Positions 43,354 through 54,151 of a DNA stretch of 64,000 nt are shown here, piece after piece; position 1 is the stretch's first letter, and each line of letters begins with the position of its first letter. Both the position numbers and the translations under genes were made by a program. Origin of the DNA: Shinisaurus crocodilurus. Lineage: Eukaryota; Chordata; Lepidosauria; Squamata; Shinisauridae. Under the pieces are notes generated by a model. It was not told the origin of the DNA. It ran no database searches and was given only the letters and a program-made list of their open reading frames with translations. The stretch is from the NCBI GenBank assembly GCA_021292165.1, contig CM037878.1:13884471-13948470 (forward strand), read 5' to 3'.

Positions 43354-43671
43354 TAGTACTTGATTAAGCCTCGTGGTAGAATCCTGATGCAGTAAAGAGG
43401 ACTGCATCCCTTCACACTGCAGGTGGAGGTTCAATTCTTTTAATGTTCTCCCATCTTACAACAACAGCAACTAGCAAAAACAACTGGCAATGCTAGCCCA
43501 GCTCTCTTGTTGTTGTGTTAATTTTCTGCTTGCAGAGAGTTTTCCCGTGTGGGCATTTAAACTGAGCATCCCCCATCTCTATTTCTGCAGTGGGACACCA
43601 TCAGTTGCACCACCTTGGAACTGTTTGTGCACATTCTGCCAGATCTATAGTGCAGGCCACAGTGCCAGCCG

Positions 43672-44012
43672 TTTGCTATAGCTGTGGATTTCCTGCATCG
43701 GCTGGGGGTTGGACTAAATGACCTTTGAGATCCCTTCCATTGTCATTGAACCATGGGTTGTTGTTGAAACGTGGGTTATCCTGTTGCCTGAACCCAGCCG
43801 AGATAACAAACCATGGCGAACAACCCACAGTTCATAACCAAACAACAAACCATGGGTTCCCTTCATGGGTTGTTCGTGGTTAACAAGCCATAGCTTGTTA
43901 GTACAGCTGGGTTCGGGCAACATGATAACCCATGGTTCAACAACAACCCACAGTTCAATGACAACCACACTCAACCCTTGAGTGTGGGTTATTATGTTGT
44001 CTGAACTCAGCC
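43672..44012. mobile_element. CR1-type tail next to a long palindromic element
   Basis: A CR1-type tail ('ggctgggggttggactaaat') ends at about 43738. The palindromic element then runs to about 44012 and shares 'aacccacagttca', 'acaagccatagcttgtta' and 'ctgggttcgggcaacatgat' with the 5.71-6.03 kb element. Several inner inverted repeats would fold together. Confidence 0.6.
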
Positions 44013-44461
44013 ACTCTGTGCCCTCTTTCCTGCCAGTGGAGCCACAAGCAACCCCGTGGACTGCATGTCTCTTGCCTACCCACTGTATTAATGAATGCTC
44101 TGAGGCCCCTGTGTGCGTGTGAATCTGTTTTCTTCTCCGTGATCTCCTTGCTTCCCCAGATTGTCTGTCTCCCTGGAGAACCTGAAAAGATGCTGCGAGC
44201 CAAGCACTGCTGTGTTCCTTCCCTCCTCTTTTGATCTGCCTTGCACAAGAAGGGACAAGCTGAACGCTGCCACCAGCAAAGCTTTTATGTCGTTCAGTTG
44301 TACCCACTGCGGCACTGCTCTCGGTTTTGGGGGTTTCATTTTCTTCTTCTTCACATGTACCAGTTGCTAATGTAGAGAAATTGTCCTTCATATTGGGGAC
44401 AATGTATTTCTTTTAACATTTGCGCCCCATGTGAACCTGCCTTCCACTGAATCCAACCATA

Positions 44462-44577
44462 GGCCAGCCTTCTTCAGTCTGGGTGTTAGACTACAACTCC
44501 CAGCATCCCCCAGCCAGTCATGCTGGGAGTTGTCGTCCAACACTTCTGGAAGGCACCAGATTGGGGAAAGCTGCCAC
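44462..44577. mobile_element. Palindromic MITE, ACTCCCA-core group
   Basis: The left arm is 'gccagccttcttcagtctgg', the core 'gactacaactcccagcatcc', and the right arm has 'tgggagttgtcgtccaacac' and 'caccagattggggaaagctg'. It is a recognisable palindrome without a clear duplication. Confidence 0.7.
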
Positions 44578-44659
44578 AGAGGCCTATGCATGCCCATCTT
44601 TCCCAGTCGCTCCTATTGACAGCAGCTCTCCAAGATGTCAGCCAGAGACTTGCTGCTTA

Positions 44660-44917
44660 TAGATTTCATAGATTATAGAGTTGGAAGGAGCCTACAAGGC
44701 TATGAGTCCAACCCCCTGCTCAATGCAGGAAACTAAAGGAGGGGTCTCCCATACAAGTAATAACCAGGCCTGACCCTGCTTAGCTTTCCACACTCAGACA
44801 AGCTGAGCCAGCGTGAGCCACAGGCCACTTGAGATCCTTTCAACTGGGACAGCCAGGGATCGAACCTGGAACCTCCTGCATGCAAAGCATGGCCACGGAG
44901 CAGTGATTCCTCCCCAT
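44660..44917 (-). mobile_element. Composite SINE: tRNA head, 5S segment, CR1-type tail (antisense)
   Basis: Read on the minus strand. First comes a tRNA-like head with 'gttccaggttcgatccctgg', a textbook B box. A linker 'ggcctgtggctcacgctggc' follows, then a 5S rRNA-like segment ('gctaagcagggtcaggcctg', then 'tacttgtatgggagacc'). A CR1-type tail ('gcagggggttggactcatag', 'ccttccaactctataatct') ends it. It is the most complete of four related copies. Two polymerase III-type modules in one SINE is unusual and worth checking. Confidence 0.85.
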
Positions 44918-44979
44918 CAAAGATTGATTGATCAATCGATCAATCAATTGAAGATATTTGCATCCTGTCTTCCCAAAGT

Positions 44980-45263
44980 ATAACTGGGTTCAGGCAACAT
45001 GATAACCCACACTTAAGGGTTGAGTGTGGGTTGTCGTTGAACCGTGGGTTGTTCTGGAAATAAGGGATTATTGTGTTCTCTAAACCCAGCTGCGCTGACA
45101 AGCCATGGCTTGTTAACCACGAACAACCCATGAAGAGAACCCATGGTTTGTTGTTGGGCTGTGAACTGTGGGTTGTTCACCATGGTTTGTTGTTTTGGCT
45201 GGCTGGGGAATGGTGGGAGTTGTAGGACTTTTTTTCTGTCTAAGCATGCATAGGATTGCACCC
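44980..45263. mobile_element. Chimeric element: long palindrome fused to half a MITE
   Basis: 44980-45204 is the left and middle of the palindrome family ('ctgggttcaggcaacatgat' ... 'gggttgttcaccatggtttg'). At about 45202 the sequence switches to the right half of the Harbinger-like MITE ('ggctggggaatggtgggagt' ... 'catgcataggattgcaccct'), followed by TAA. The junction lies near 'ttttggctggctgg'. Confidence 0.7.
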
Positions 45264-45639
45264 TAAAATGTTGCTTTTAAGGTTACTTTTAGTGTTTTGT
45301 TTTTATTTGATTGTTTTACCTTGTGGGCACCACAGCTGGCTTGAGAAAGGTGGTATAGAAATATGATTGATTGATTAATATACGTGTTCATCCTGCTTCT
45401 ACAGAGCTGCAGAAAAGCTGAATAATGTGGTGTAGTCTCTAGAATTTTGCTCCCCAAGAATCTCAGCTTTGAGTTATTTTTATTTCGAAAGCAAGTTTCT
45501 AGTCCTTATGGACAAATCTTCAGTTACTGGCACTTGGGAAGTGAGCATGTTCCATGGGGATTTTTCCTGAAATAAATGTTTTTACTGGTGCCAGACTCCT
45601 AATAACAATGTGTATTCTAGCAGATAACTCTGGGTAGCC

Positions 45640-45858
45640 ATGTGTTGTCATGGCTAAGAAGACTATGAGCTGCAAAGTCCTCTATCTGAATCTGTCCTCA
45701 GCCATGAATTTACTAGCTGGCCTTTGGTCAGCCACTCAACCTCAGTCCCTGCAATATGGAGACAATAATACTAGACTACCTTACAGGGACGTTGTAAGGA
45801 CTACCAAGATCATGCATGTGGAGCACTTTGAACATTACAAACATGGGATATAAATGCA
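45640..45858 (+). mobile_element. MIR-family CORE-SINE
   Basis: The order of segments matches MIR: 'gaatttactagctggccttt', 'gtcagccactcaacctcagt', 'gagacaataatactagacta', 'ccttacagggacgttgtaag', 'gtggagcactttgaacatta' and 'gggatataaatgcaaaa'. The tRNA head is degraded. It is an ancient, immobile copy. Confidence 0.8.
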
Positions 45859-46019
45859 AAATTGTGTCATTTGATTCCTCTCCACCACCACCACCACCAC
45901 CACCACCACCACAGAGCAGCAGGGAATAAATAACGGTTAGGGTTTTGCCAGATTGAGAGTCCTGCTATTTCCTGTGACTCTTGGGACACCCTTTCGGGGA
46001 CCACAGGATTGCTGCAAAC

Positions 46020-46150
46020 CTAACTCTTGTTACAAAGGAGTAAGTCCTATTGAAGTTAGTGAGCGAATGCACACTTCACCTGGGAGTAAACCCTACTGAA
46101 TACAGTGGGACTTTCTTCCAAGTAAACCTGCATAGGATTGGGCCTTTTGG
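46020..46150. repeat. 'gggagtaa' palindromic repeat
   Basis: It has 'cacctgggagtaaaccctac', 'tgaatacagtgggactttct' and 'aagtaaacctgcataggatt'. Similar pieces lie at 34.87, 54.98 and 62.1 kb. It is a small old MITE-like repeat. Confidence 0.55.
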
Positions 46151-46984
46151 CAAGCCCAAGAGAGGGTCCTTTCAGAGTTTGCACTTTTGAGCCTCCTGTG
46201 GCAAGATCCAGCTTTCGGTGAGCTCTCCAAGTCCTTTGGCCCGCCCAGTTAAATGCCACCCGAGTTTTCTTCATCCCAGCTTTGAGGTGTAGGACTCGTC
46301 TTGGCTCTGTGCTCAGGGACTCCACAACAGTTCTTTCCATGGCCTTCGTTTCTCTCCAAGACCCCTGCCCTCCAGGCCACAGGGCCGGGGCCTCAGGTTC
46401 AGGAAGCCTGGGAGACGCAGGGCATTGGGGAGAGGGTCTGCTTTGTCCCAGCAGTAAAAGAAAAAGGGGAGAGGGAGAGGAGGGGGCAAAGCGGCTGCAC
46501 TCTCCCAGCAGTAAAAGCTGACAGCTTTAGGACCGTTCTCCTGGCACCTCTTTAAAATGTCTCTGGGCCCTCTTGGGAAGGGGGCCATGTGGGAGACCAC
46601 CAAAAACAGGTTGCCCCCAGCCCCATAAAGACACACACACATGTGCACACGCGCACACACTGCCCTCTTCATAAATGGCCACGCAGTTTCAGTCCTTTAC
46701 CTGCCTGCATTTCTTCAGATAATATTCCTGGAGGTACGTTTGGAACAAAAAACGTATATAAGAGGCTTTCCTGTCACCCTGTTTTAAGGCTGCACGGGAG
46801 GCTGAAACATTATCCCACTGTGTACTCATAGATAGATGCTTATCTGGGCATTTGAGGCTTATGGGCCTGATGAAGAAGCAGGCCAAGCCAAAGAGCCTTG
46901 GTCAAGGAGTCATCTCAAAAACTTCGCTAAACCTGAGTGGCCGGACAGTTCAGCCCTAATGTTTGTGTGCAGCGCCTTAGATTG
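46151..46984. other. Anonymous DNA
   Basis: No gene was recognised. It is mostly unique with a short (AC)n near 46630-46660. The frames carry no domain. Confidence 0.4.
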
Positions 46985-47373
46985 AGGGTGGTCACATAGG
47001 CACTGGCAAAAAAGAGGAAATGCAGGTCACCAAAAAGGAGGATGAAAGGGGATGCCAATTTGCATAACATCTGCATATGCAAAATGTATGTGTATAGGTA
47101 CACATACCTATACACAAATTTAGAAATAGCTATCATTTAAATAAAAATGCATCTCACCATAGTGGAGAAGATTGACCAGACCAGGTGACCCGTGTGCCTG
47201 CTCGGTCTGCTGTCCAGTGGTGCTAGCTGTACAGGCAACTTCCAGGCCCGTGCTGCTCTCTGAAGAACCTCCTTGAGGTTCTTTGACTTTAAACCAGACC
47301 GCACTGGACACCTCTTCAAATAGAGGGCACCTCTGAAACAGAGGACTGACCTCTGTAAAGTAGGAAACTTGGG
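46985..47373 (-). mobile_element. DNA element ('gggtggccac' family), near full length, antisense
   Basis: It starts 'gagggtggtcacataggcac' and ends '...gactgacctctgtaaagtag' then 'gaaacttgg'. In sense it runs from the 'cctactttacagagg' end to 'tatgtgaccaccct'. Internal words 'ccaatttgcataacatctgc' and 'ccaggtgacccgtgtgcctg' match the other copies. About 390 bp; non-coding. Confidence 0.75.
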
Positions 47374-48109
47374 GCGGTATCCACATCTGACCGCACACCA
47401 GCGGGATCCATCCACCACTAGTGCAGTGGAGAGCCAGTGATTTAAAGAGGAACTAAAAACGAGTGGAAACACTCTTTTCCAGGATGGGGCAAGTCAGTGG
47501 AGCTTGCAGAAGGAACCTCCACTGACCTGTGCCGATCCGGAAACAAGTGTTTCCGCTTGTTTCTGAGGTCGCTTTTTGAAATGCTAGCTTCCTATTGTAT
47601 GAACGATGGGTCCCGCTTGTGCAACAGATCAAGTGGGAGCCCAGAGGCCATATTGGATACTGTCCCTGGCCAGCCGACTTAGATCTAGTTATTTAGATCT
47701 AGTTATGTTTCTGTACTGCCCAATAGCTGAAGCTCTCTGGTCAGTTCACAACAGGTACTTAGCTCCGATTTAACAAAGTGTCCTGAATTAGCTTGCAAAT
47801 GGAAACCTCAAGGTTAGCAGGGAGATATATTGCTTTGCTTTGACCAAGCTCAGTTCATTGGTTAAATACTCCCTATCTTAGCAAAGTGGGTGTCGTGCAT
47901 GGGGTGTGCTTGGAGCCCAATTGGGGGATGGACAGGGGCAGAGAGAGAGGGCCTTCAGACTTGCTAATCTTGTAGAAAAATATATTGGGAATTGAAATGA
48001 CCGCTGCCTTTTCCAAAAAACAGTGTGTGAGCTGCTTGCTTCCCTTCAGCCCGGGCCCTAAACAGGCTTGGAGGACACATGCCCACAGATGCGCACAGGG
48101 GAGGATGGT
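47374..48109. other. Anonymous DNA with a LINE-tail fragment
   Basis: No gene was recognised. About 47700-47755 is an antisense LINE/SINE end ('gtactgcccaatagctgaag', 'tctctggtcagttcacaaca'). Confidence 0.4.
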
Positions 48110-48373
48110 GACTCCTATTTCGCTGGGGCTCCTAATCCATTGCAGGTTTTATGTGGAGCTTTATAAGAGCTATCCATGGTGCTGAACTCCAACCCCAAAA
48201 TAGGTTCACCACCACCATGGAGCACCATGGATCCCTCCTATAAAGCTCCAAATAAATGCTGCAACGAATTAGGAGCCCCACCGAAAACAACAGAAATGTT
48301 TTCTGTTTAATAGGGATAAATGTTTTTATAGGCCCCTCCCAACTCTACTTTTCTATGATTCTATGAAATAGGA
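48110..48373. mobile_element. Palindromic MITE interrupted by a CR1-type tail fragment
   Basis: The outer arms are 'ggtgactcctatttcgctgg' and the complementary 'aaataggagtcacc'. The inner arms are 'gctatccatggtgctgaac' and 'gcaccatggatccctcctat'. Between the right inner and outer arms, about 48328-48366, lies 'cccctcccaactctactttt' plus 'ctatgattctatg', a CR1-type 3' end. Confidence 0.7.
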
Positions 48374-48867
48374 GTCACCAGCCTCCACTGGATGTGCATC
48401 TTCCAAGCTTCACGCACACACCCCAAACTGGATCCCTAAACTCTGCAGTCGTCTGAGCCCACTTGTAAAATATTTACAGGTCAGTGCTTATATTCTGTAT
48501 TGACCATGAATCTTTCATGCGTCATGCACCCTTCATGCATAGAAAGCAGGGTATGGAACAGCTCCCGGCCTTACCCTCCTCCACCGTGATCCCCATGCGT
48601 GGGGTGCAGCGGCTTTTCCAAGTATTATAACCCAAGTAAACCATCTGTGTCCCATGCATGCATTCCAACTTTCCTTGTTGATCCTTGTTGGAGAGTGCTT
48701 ATTAAAATGTTGCTAGTGTGAGTTGCCAGCTTTCCTCCTTGAGGTTTCAGCTCCCTTCCCTGGATCTCTAGCAGGCTGGGAGTTGAGTGCAGGGATTTTG
48801 CTTAGGTTCTCATTTTCCAGCGCTGCATTGGTTACATCCCAGTGCTTCATTAGATTGCATTTCTTAA

Positions 48868-48902
<35 letters not shown>
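48868..48902 (+). repeat. (AAT)n microsatellite
   Basis: An AAT run followed by T- and A-tracts (48903-48930), just upstream of the CR1 at 48.98 kb. Confidence 0.9.
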
Positions 48903-48903
<1 letters not shown>

Positions 48904-48984
48904 TTTTTTAAAAAAAAAAACCCTGCACAAAACCTGCACAAAAATTTGTACACATCTTCACAGGCTTTAAAAAAAATCAAAAAA

Positions 48985-50905
48985 AAAATCCAGGTTTTGT
49001 TCACACTCTTCCCAAATGCCTCGGTACCAGAAGACTGGAGAATGGCCAATGTTGCACCAATATTTTAAAAGGTATCCAAGAGGAATCCGGGAAATTACAG
49101 GGTGGTTAGTCTGTTCCAGGGAAATTGGTTGAAAGCATTATTAAAGAAAAAATTAGTAAGCATATAGAAGGACAAGCCCTGCTGAAAAAGAATCAACATG
49201 GCTTCCACAAAGGTAAGTCCTATCTCACTTACCTTTTAGAGTTCTTTGAGAGTGTCAATAAACATGTGGACAGGGTGATGCGGTAGACAATGTTTACTTG
49301 GACTTTCAAAAGGCTTTTGACAAAGTCCCTCACCAAAGACTCCTGAGCAAATTTAGCAGTCATGGAATAAGAGGAGAGGTCCTCTTATGGATCAGTAACT
49401 GGTTAAAGGACAGAAAGCAGAGAAGAGGAATATGTGGTAAATTCTCCCAATTGAGGGATGGAAACAGTGAGGTCCCGGTCCCACAGGGATTGGGATTGAG
49501 ACCAATGCTTTTCAAATTATTTATAAATGATCTGGAATCAGGAGTGAGCAGTGAAGTGACCAAGTCTGCCAATGACACCAAATTATTTTGGGTGGTGAAA
49601 ACAAAACGGGATTGTGTGGAGCTTCTAAAGGATCTCTCCAAACTGGGAGAATGGACATCAAAACAGCAAATGCAGTTCAATGTAAGCAAATGTATAGATA
49701 GTGTTGCATGTTGGGGCAAAAAAATCTCAACTTCACACATACACACTGATGGGATCTGAGCTAGCAGTGACTGACCAAGAAAGAGATCTTGGGGTTGTGG
49801 TGGACAGCTCAATGAAGATGTCAACCCAGTGTGCGGCGGCTGCCCAAAAGGCAAATTCCATGTTGGGCATAATTAGGAAAGGAACTGAAAATAAAACTGC
49901 CAAGATCAGACTGCCCTTATTCACATCTATGGTGCAACCACAAAGAATACTGTTCTGGTCACTGCACCTAAAAGAATATTTATAGAGTTGGAAAAAGTGC
50001 AGAAAAGAGCAACTGAAATTATCAAGGGCCTGGAGCAAGTCCTCTACGAGGAAAGGTTACAACAGCTGGGAAGGTTTAGCTTAGAAAAAAGGTGAATAAG
50101 GGGAAATTATCCCATCAGCCAGAGCAGCCAGGCTGGTGGGGACTAGGAAGAGGGCCTTCTCTGTGGCGGCCCCCACATTATGGAACTCCCTCCCTAGTGA
50201 CCTTCGCCATGCCCCCTCCGTGATGAGCTTCCGCCGTGCATTAAAAACATGGCTGTTCAGGCGGGAATATGGGGTGGGTTAGGTTTTTAATAAGAATTTT
50301 TTATATTGTTTTAATCATTATATTTTATTGTGTTTTACTGTATTTTAATTGTACATCGCCCAGGGTGGCCGGGTGACCGGCCAGATGGGCGATTAATAAA
50401 TATAATAAATAAATAAATAAAAATTTGATAGAGGCATACAAAATTATGCATGGTGTGGAGAAAGTGGATAGGGAGATATTTTTCTCCCTCTCTCATAATA
50501 CTAGAACCCAGTGGGGTCATCCCATGAAGCGGATTGGTAGGAGATTCAGGACAGATAAAAGGAAGGACTTCTTCACATGGAAACATAGTTACAGTATGGA
50601 ATTCACGTCCACAAGATGTAGCGATGGCCACCAGTTTGGAAAATGGGATTGGACAAATTCATGGAGGAGAAGGCTATCAGTGGCTACTAGGCTATATGCT
50701 ACCTCCAGTATCAGAGGCCGTCTGCCTATGTACTCCAGCTGCTGGGGAACATGGGTGGGAGGGTGCCGTTGCACTCATGCCTTGCTTGTGGGCTTCCCGT
50801 GGGCAGCTGGTTGTTGGCTGCTGTGTGACAACAGAATGCTGGACTCGATGGGCCCTTGGTCTGATCCAGCAGGGCTGTTTTTACTTTCTTAACACTGGGG
50901 GAACT
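48985..50905 (+). mobile_element. CR1 LINE RT region, decayed, split by an L2 end
   Basis: About 49298-49730 encodes RT: 'DFQKAFDKVPHQRLL' (motif A), 'VPVPQGLGLRPMLFKLFIND' (motif B region, degraded) and 'SANDTKLF' where CR1 elements have FADDTKL. One catalytic aspartate is therefore changed. Then come 'AVTDQERDLGVVVDSSMKMS' and 'KKANSMLG'-like 'KANSMLGIIRKGTENKTAKI'. After the L2 insertion it resumes with 'IEAYKIMHGVEKVDREIFF' and ends in the 'ctggactcgatgggcccttg' 3' end near 50905. It is not functional. Confidence 0.9.
50104..50424 (+). mobile_element. L2-type LINE 3' end nested in the CR1
   Basis: A frame gives 'RKRAFSVAAPTLWNSLPSDL' and 'MSFRRALKTWLFRREY', the C-terminal signature of L2-type LINEs. 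The 3' end 'tacatcgcccagggtggccg' and '(gattaataaatataataaat)' follow. CR1 'ggtgaataagg' precedes it and 'tttgatagaggcatacaaaa' follows, so it is younger than the CR1. Confidence 0.85.
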
Positions 50906-50939
50906 TAGGTTGCGAAAGGATGTCACAGATATCACTTTA

Positions 50940-51330
50940 AATTTAGGGATGGGTGAAAAATTAGTTCAGTTTTCAACACATTTTTTTTCAAATTCATACT
51001 TCCTAAGCCTAAACATGAATCATAATGCATTTAGACCTTGAAATCTATACTTTTCCAAAGTTTGTCATACATCCCCACCCCAATGTACAAAGAATGTGCA
51101 CAAAAACACTTTATTCAATGGAAAAATTGTTTGGGGAAAATGTGTACATTTGAACGAGTACCCACAAAAATGCACACATTTTTTTTAAAAAAAAAGGCAT
51201 GCAAAAATGCATATATGTGTGTGTGAATGTTCATGTGGGCCCTCTCCATGTGATGCAAAATAATAATTTGCAATGTGAAGCAGAAATGGAATGAACTTAA
51301 CTGTGTGAAATTCAGCTTGTCAGAATCACC
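50940..51330. repeat. T-rich dispersed repeat, 'agggatgggtga' start
   Basis: It starts 'agggatgggtgaaaaattag', contains 'aatgtgtacatttgaacgag' and shares words with the 42.74 kb copy on the other strand. Confidence 0.5.
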
Positions 51331-52200
51331 TATGCCTACTTTAATTGTATAGGTTTTTTTAAAATGTAATACGAGGCACAGGCGGGGCAGGGGGGCAGAT
51401 TTTCTTCAGGACAGGAGAGCACAGGGAGGAGAGACTTAACCCTTCCCTCCCTGCGACCCCAACGAATATCGCTTCCCGTGCAGAAACAAACCTCCCATTG
51501 GCGCCTCAAGACTCTCTCCTCTCCATGTGATGCAGAACCCTGGGAAAAATCTCCTGGCTGCAGAAGTTCACTCTCAACACAGGGTTGGCAACGGAGGCAT
51601 CACAGCTAGTGTGTCCTTGCTCTCTCTCCCCCCTCTCACACTCATGGCACACACTCACGGAACATCTGGATAGGGCTAGGCTTCACGCCACATCCACTTT
51701 GGCTCTGGGTCAGACTATTGGACCTCCGAGTCCAGGATTGCCTCCTCCGGCTGCAGCTGCAGTCTCTCTCCAATGTCTTTCCCGGCACTGCATCCTTATT
51801 GAGCCTGAGGCCTCCAGCAGGCAAAGTTGTCCCCCGCCCCCCCCCCCGCAAGCTGAGACCCTTCTTTCCAAATCAGTGCCTTTCGTTCTGTCGTCCGCTC
51901 ATTGATGAAATCGGATTTTGCGCAAATGCATCTGTATGCATTTGTGCAAATTCAGAGTGGCACAAATTCACTCCTCATAATGTGTAAATCCCCCCCAAAT
52001 ACACAAATCTTCAAAAGAAATTGCATATTTTCACGCTTCAGCCTATGGGGGAAATGTGCATTTTTGGTCAGTTTTTTTTTTTAATTTACATATTTTTTTC
52101 TACAACTAAGTTTGCATAAAATTAAAGAAAATTTCCGCAAGTCCATGGAATCCACGCAACTTGGGAAAAGCCAGTAGTCCACTGCCGAATCCATGGATCA
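51331..52200. other. Anonymous DNA, right part T-rich repeat
   Basis: No gene was recognised at 51331-51895. About 51895-52200 is another copy of the T-rich repeat ('gaaatcggattttgcgcaaa', 'ggggaaatgtgcatttttgg'). Confidence 0.4.
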
Positions 52201-52229
52201 GATTCTTAGAACTCCAGACTCTTTTATCC

Positions 52230-52442
52230 AGTCTATTTTTTACATCTGTCTTAGCTATTTAAATGATTTTAAGTGTTTTTTAAATGTTTGTGTACATTTT
52301 TCCATGTTTTTATTGCTTGTATTTTTTATACTGTATTTTAGTGTAAAATTGTATTTTTATTGTAGGATTGTATTTTATTGTGTAATTTTATAATTGTTGT
52401 AAACCGCCCAGAGAGCTTCGGCTATTGGGGCGGTATAGAAAA

Positions 52443-52510
<68 letters not shown>

Positions 52511-52512
52511 AA
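52230..52512 (+). mobile_element. LINE 3' end with (AAT)n(AAG)n tail
   Basis: It is almost the same as 15.5-15.72 kb. It ends 'gtaaaccgcccagagagctt', then 'cggtatagaaaatg' and an (AAT)n run that changes into (AAG)n at about 52481-52513. Confidence 0.75.
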
Positions 52513-52519
52513 GAGTCTG

Positions 52520-53149
52520 TTGCAGATTCCTCCGACACTCCTACTTACCAGTTGAAGTTCCCCCCTGAATGTTGATGCGACTGAGCCACACTGGCGGGTG
52601 GGCGTGGGGGGCTGCTGACGGGCTCCTGAGGGAAATGCCCTGCGGGTGCCACTCTCTGATGACTTTTAGGGCCCCGCGATGGCTTTTTTTAGCGTCTTCT
52701 GCCACTCCGCAACTCGGGCTGAAAAGGTTTCAGAGCGGCGGGGAGGGAGAGGAGGCTGCTAGGGGGGGGGGGGGGCGATGCCAAGCATGAGGGAACGGGT
52801 CCATGCGGGTCTGCTGCCGCCGCATCATTTGGGAGAGGGTTAGGGTCACTGGGGGGTCAGCTGGAGCGCCCCCCATGGCGGGAATTCTCCAAGGATGCCT
52901 TGGGATGATTAAAGGAGCCGGAGAGAAGCTCTGAGTTGATCTGGTTTCTGTCAGGCAGTCCCAGGGGTAATGAAAAAAACCTCCCTCTCTCTCTCTCTCT
53001 CTCCCTCCCAGCGATGTGCAAGCCGTGGGGGGAGAAAGAGAGGGAAAGCATGCTCGGAGATGCAAACGCAGAGTCGGAGGGCAGAGCAGGGATTGGAATG
53101 TCGCTGTTCAGGGTGACGGGAGGAGACGGGAGGGTGACTCGGGGCTGGG
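52520..53149. other. Anonymous GC-rich DNA
   Basis: No gene was recognised. It has a G-run at 52763-52774 and CT-repeat at 52985-53003. Shadow frames on both strands are low-complexity. Confidence 0.4.
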
Positions 53150-53610
53150 CGGGTAGGAAATATGTGGGGACCTGGGAGGGGGCAGCGGGAGTTCAGGCTT
53201 CCACGCGGGGAGGGGGAGGCCGCGGCACGTGGGGGCCCCACAGCCCCCGCTCTTTCCTCCCTGCCGAGCGGAGGTGTGCGACGGCTGCATCCGCCGCAAG
53301 CGCCCCGGGCAGGCGAGTGGCGCGAGGAAGCCGGACCCACGCGCGGCGAGGCCGAGGCGAGCGGCTCAGGCGGCAGCAGGGCGAGGGCGGAGGGCGGAGG
53401 CCCGGTGCTGCCGAGCCGGCTGGGTGGCGGGGCGCACACGCGCGCGCGCACCTCTCTCCGTCCCGCCTCATCTCCAGCCTGCCTCTTCCACACACACCGC
53501 AGCCGGGCAGGCAGGCAGGAAGGAAGATTAATGTGAATCTTCCAGCGGTGCTGCTGTCGCCGGAGAGACCTGGCACGAGAAAGCGAGGCCACTGCGCACA
53601 GCAGGCATGT
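53150..53610. promoter_or_regulatory. CpG-rich block, possible CpG-island promoter
   Basis: A dense CpG stretch with GC-box-like 'ggggcgcac' words and (CG)n ('cacacgcgcgcgcgcac') near 53435-53452. It stands out from the AT-rich flanks. No TATA box, first exon or splice donor with a continuing frame could be supported, so promoter function is only a possibility. The long frames here translate CpG-rich sequence in all phases. An L1 sits directly at its right edge. Confidence 0.4.
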
Positions 53611-53625
53611 GGAAATGGAGCTGGA

Positions 53626-54136
53626 ATAGAAGTCGGCCCAAAATTAGCATTGTTAACAATTACAGAAAAGTTAGTTTGTTTAAAAAAATACAAAAGAATT
53701 GATTGTGAATTTGTTAACAGCAGCAAAATGAATGATAGCTAGGAATTGGAAGGTTCAACATGTCTTTTCAATTAATGAATGGTATACAGAGGTATGGGAT
53801 ATCGCGTTAAATGATAAATTAACTTGTAATATTAAGTGTCAGAAAGGACAATTGGAGAAAGACACGTTTGTGAACATTTGGGGCAAATTTTTGGATGATG
53901 TGTTGGTAAAGGGGAGGGGGAACAAACCTTGTCAAGATTTGTTATATTTTTGGAATATAGAATAATATCTTGTATACACACACACACACACACACACACA
54001 AATTGGGGTGAGAAATATAACTTGGTCCCAAGAGGTGGGGGGGGGGTGCACAATGTTTATGTTGTATTTTTTGTTGTTGTATTCATTAGTAGTTGTAAGA
54101 TGTGAAAAATTAAAAATTTAATTAAAAAAAAAAAAA
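53626..54136 (+). mobile_element. Young 5'-truncated L1 with perfect 15-bp duplication
   Basis: The copy is flanked by 'ggaaatggagctgga' at 53611-53625 and 54137-54151, an exact 15-bp duplication, and ends in an A-rich tail (54123-54136). The frame 53732-53965 gives 'ARNWKVQHVFSINEWYTEVW' and 'LVNIWGKFLDDV'-like 'FVNIWGKFLDDVLVKG', which fit the extreme C-terminus of L1 ORF2. An (AC)n at 53976-54001 lies in its 3' UTR. It is about 511 bp and far too short to move. Confidence 0.93.
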
Positions 54137-54151
54137 GGAAATGGAGCTGGA

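Noticed and set aside
52936..53742. 268-codon open frame across the CpG-rich block
   Set aside because: It runs through CpG-rich sequence open in several phases on both strands, has no domain, and its C-terminal part is inside the L1 insertion. Not a gene.
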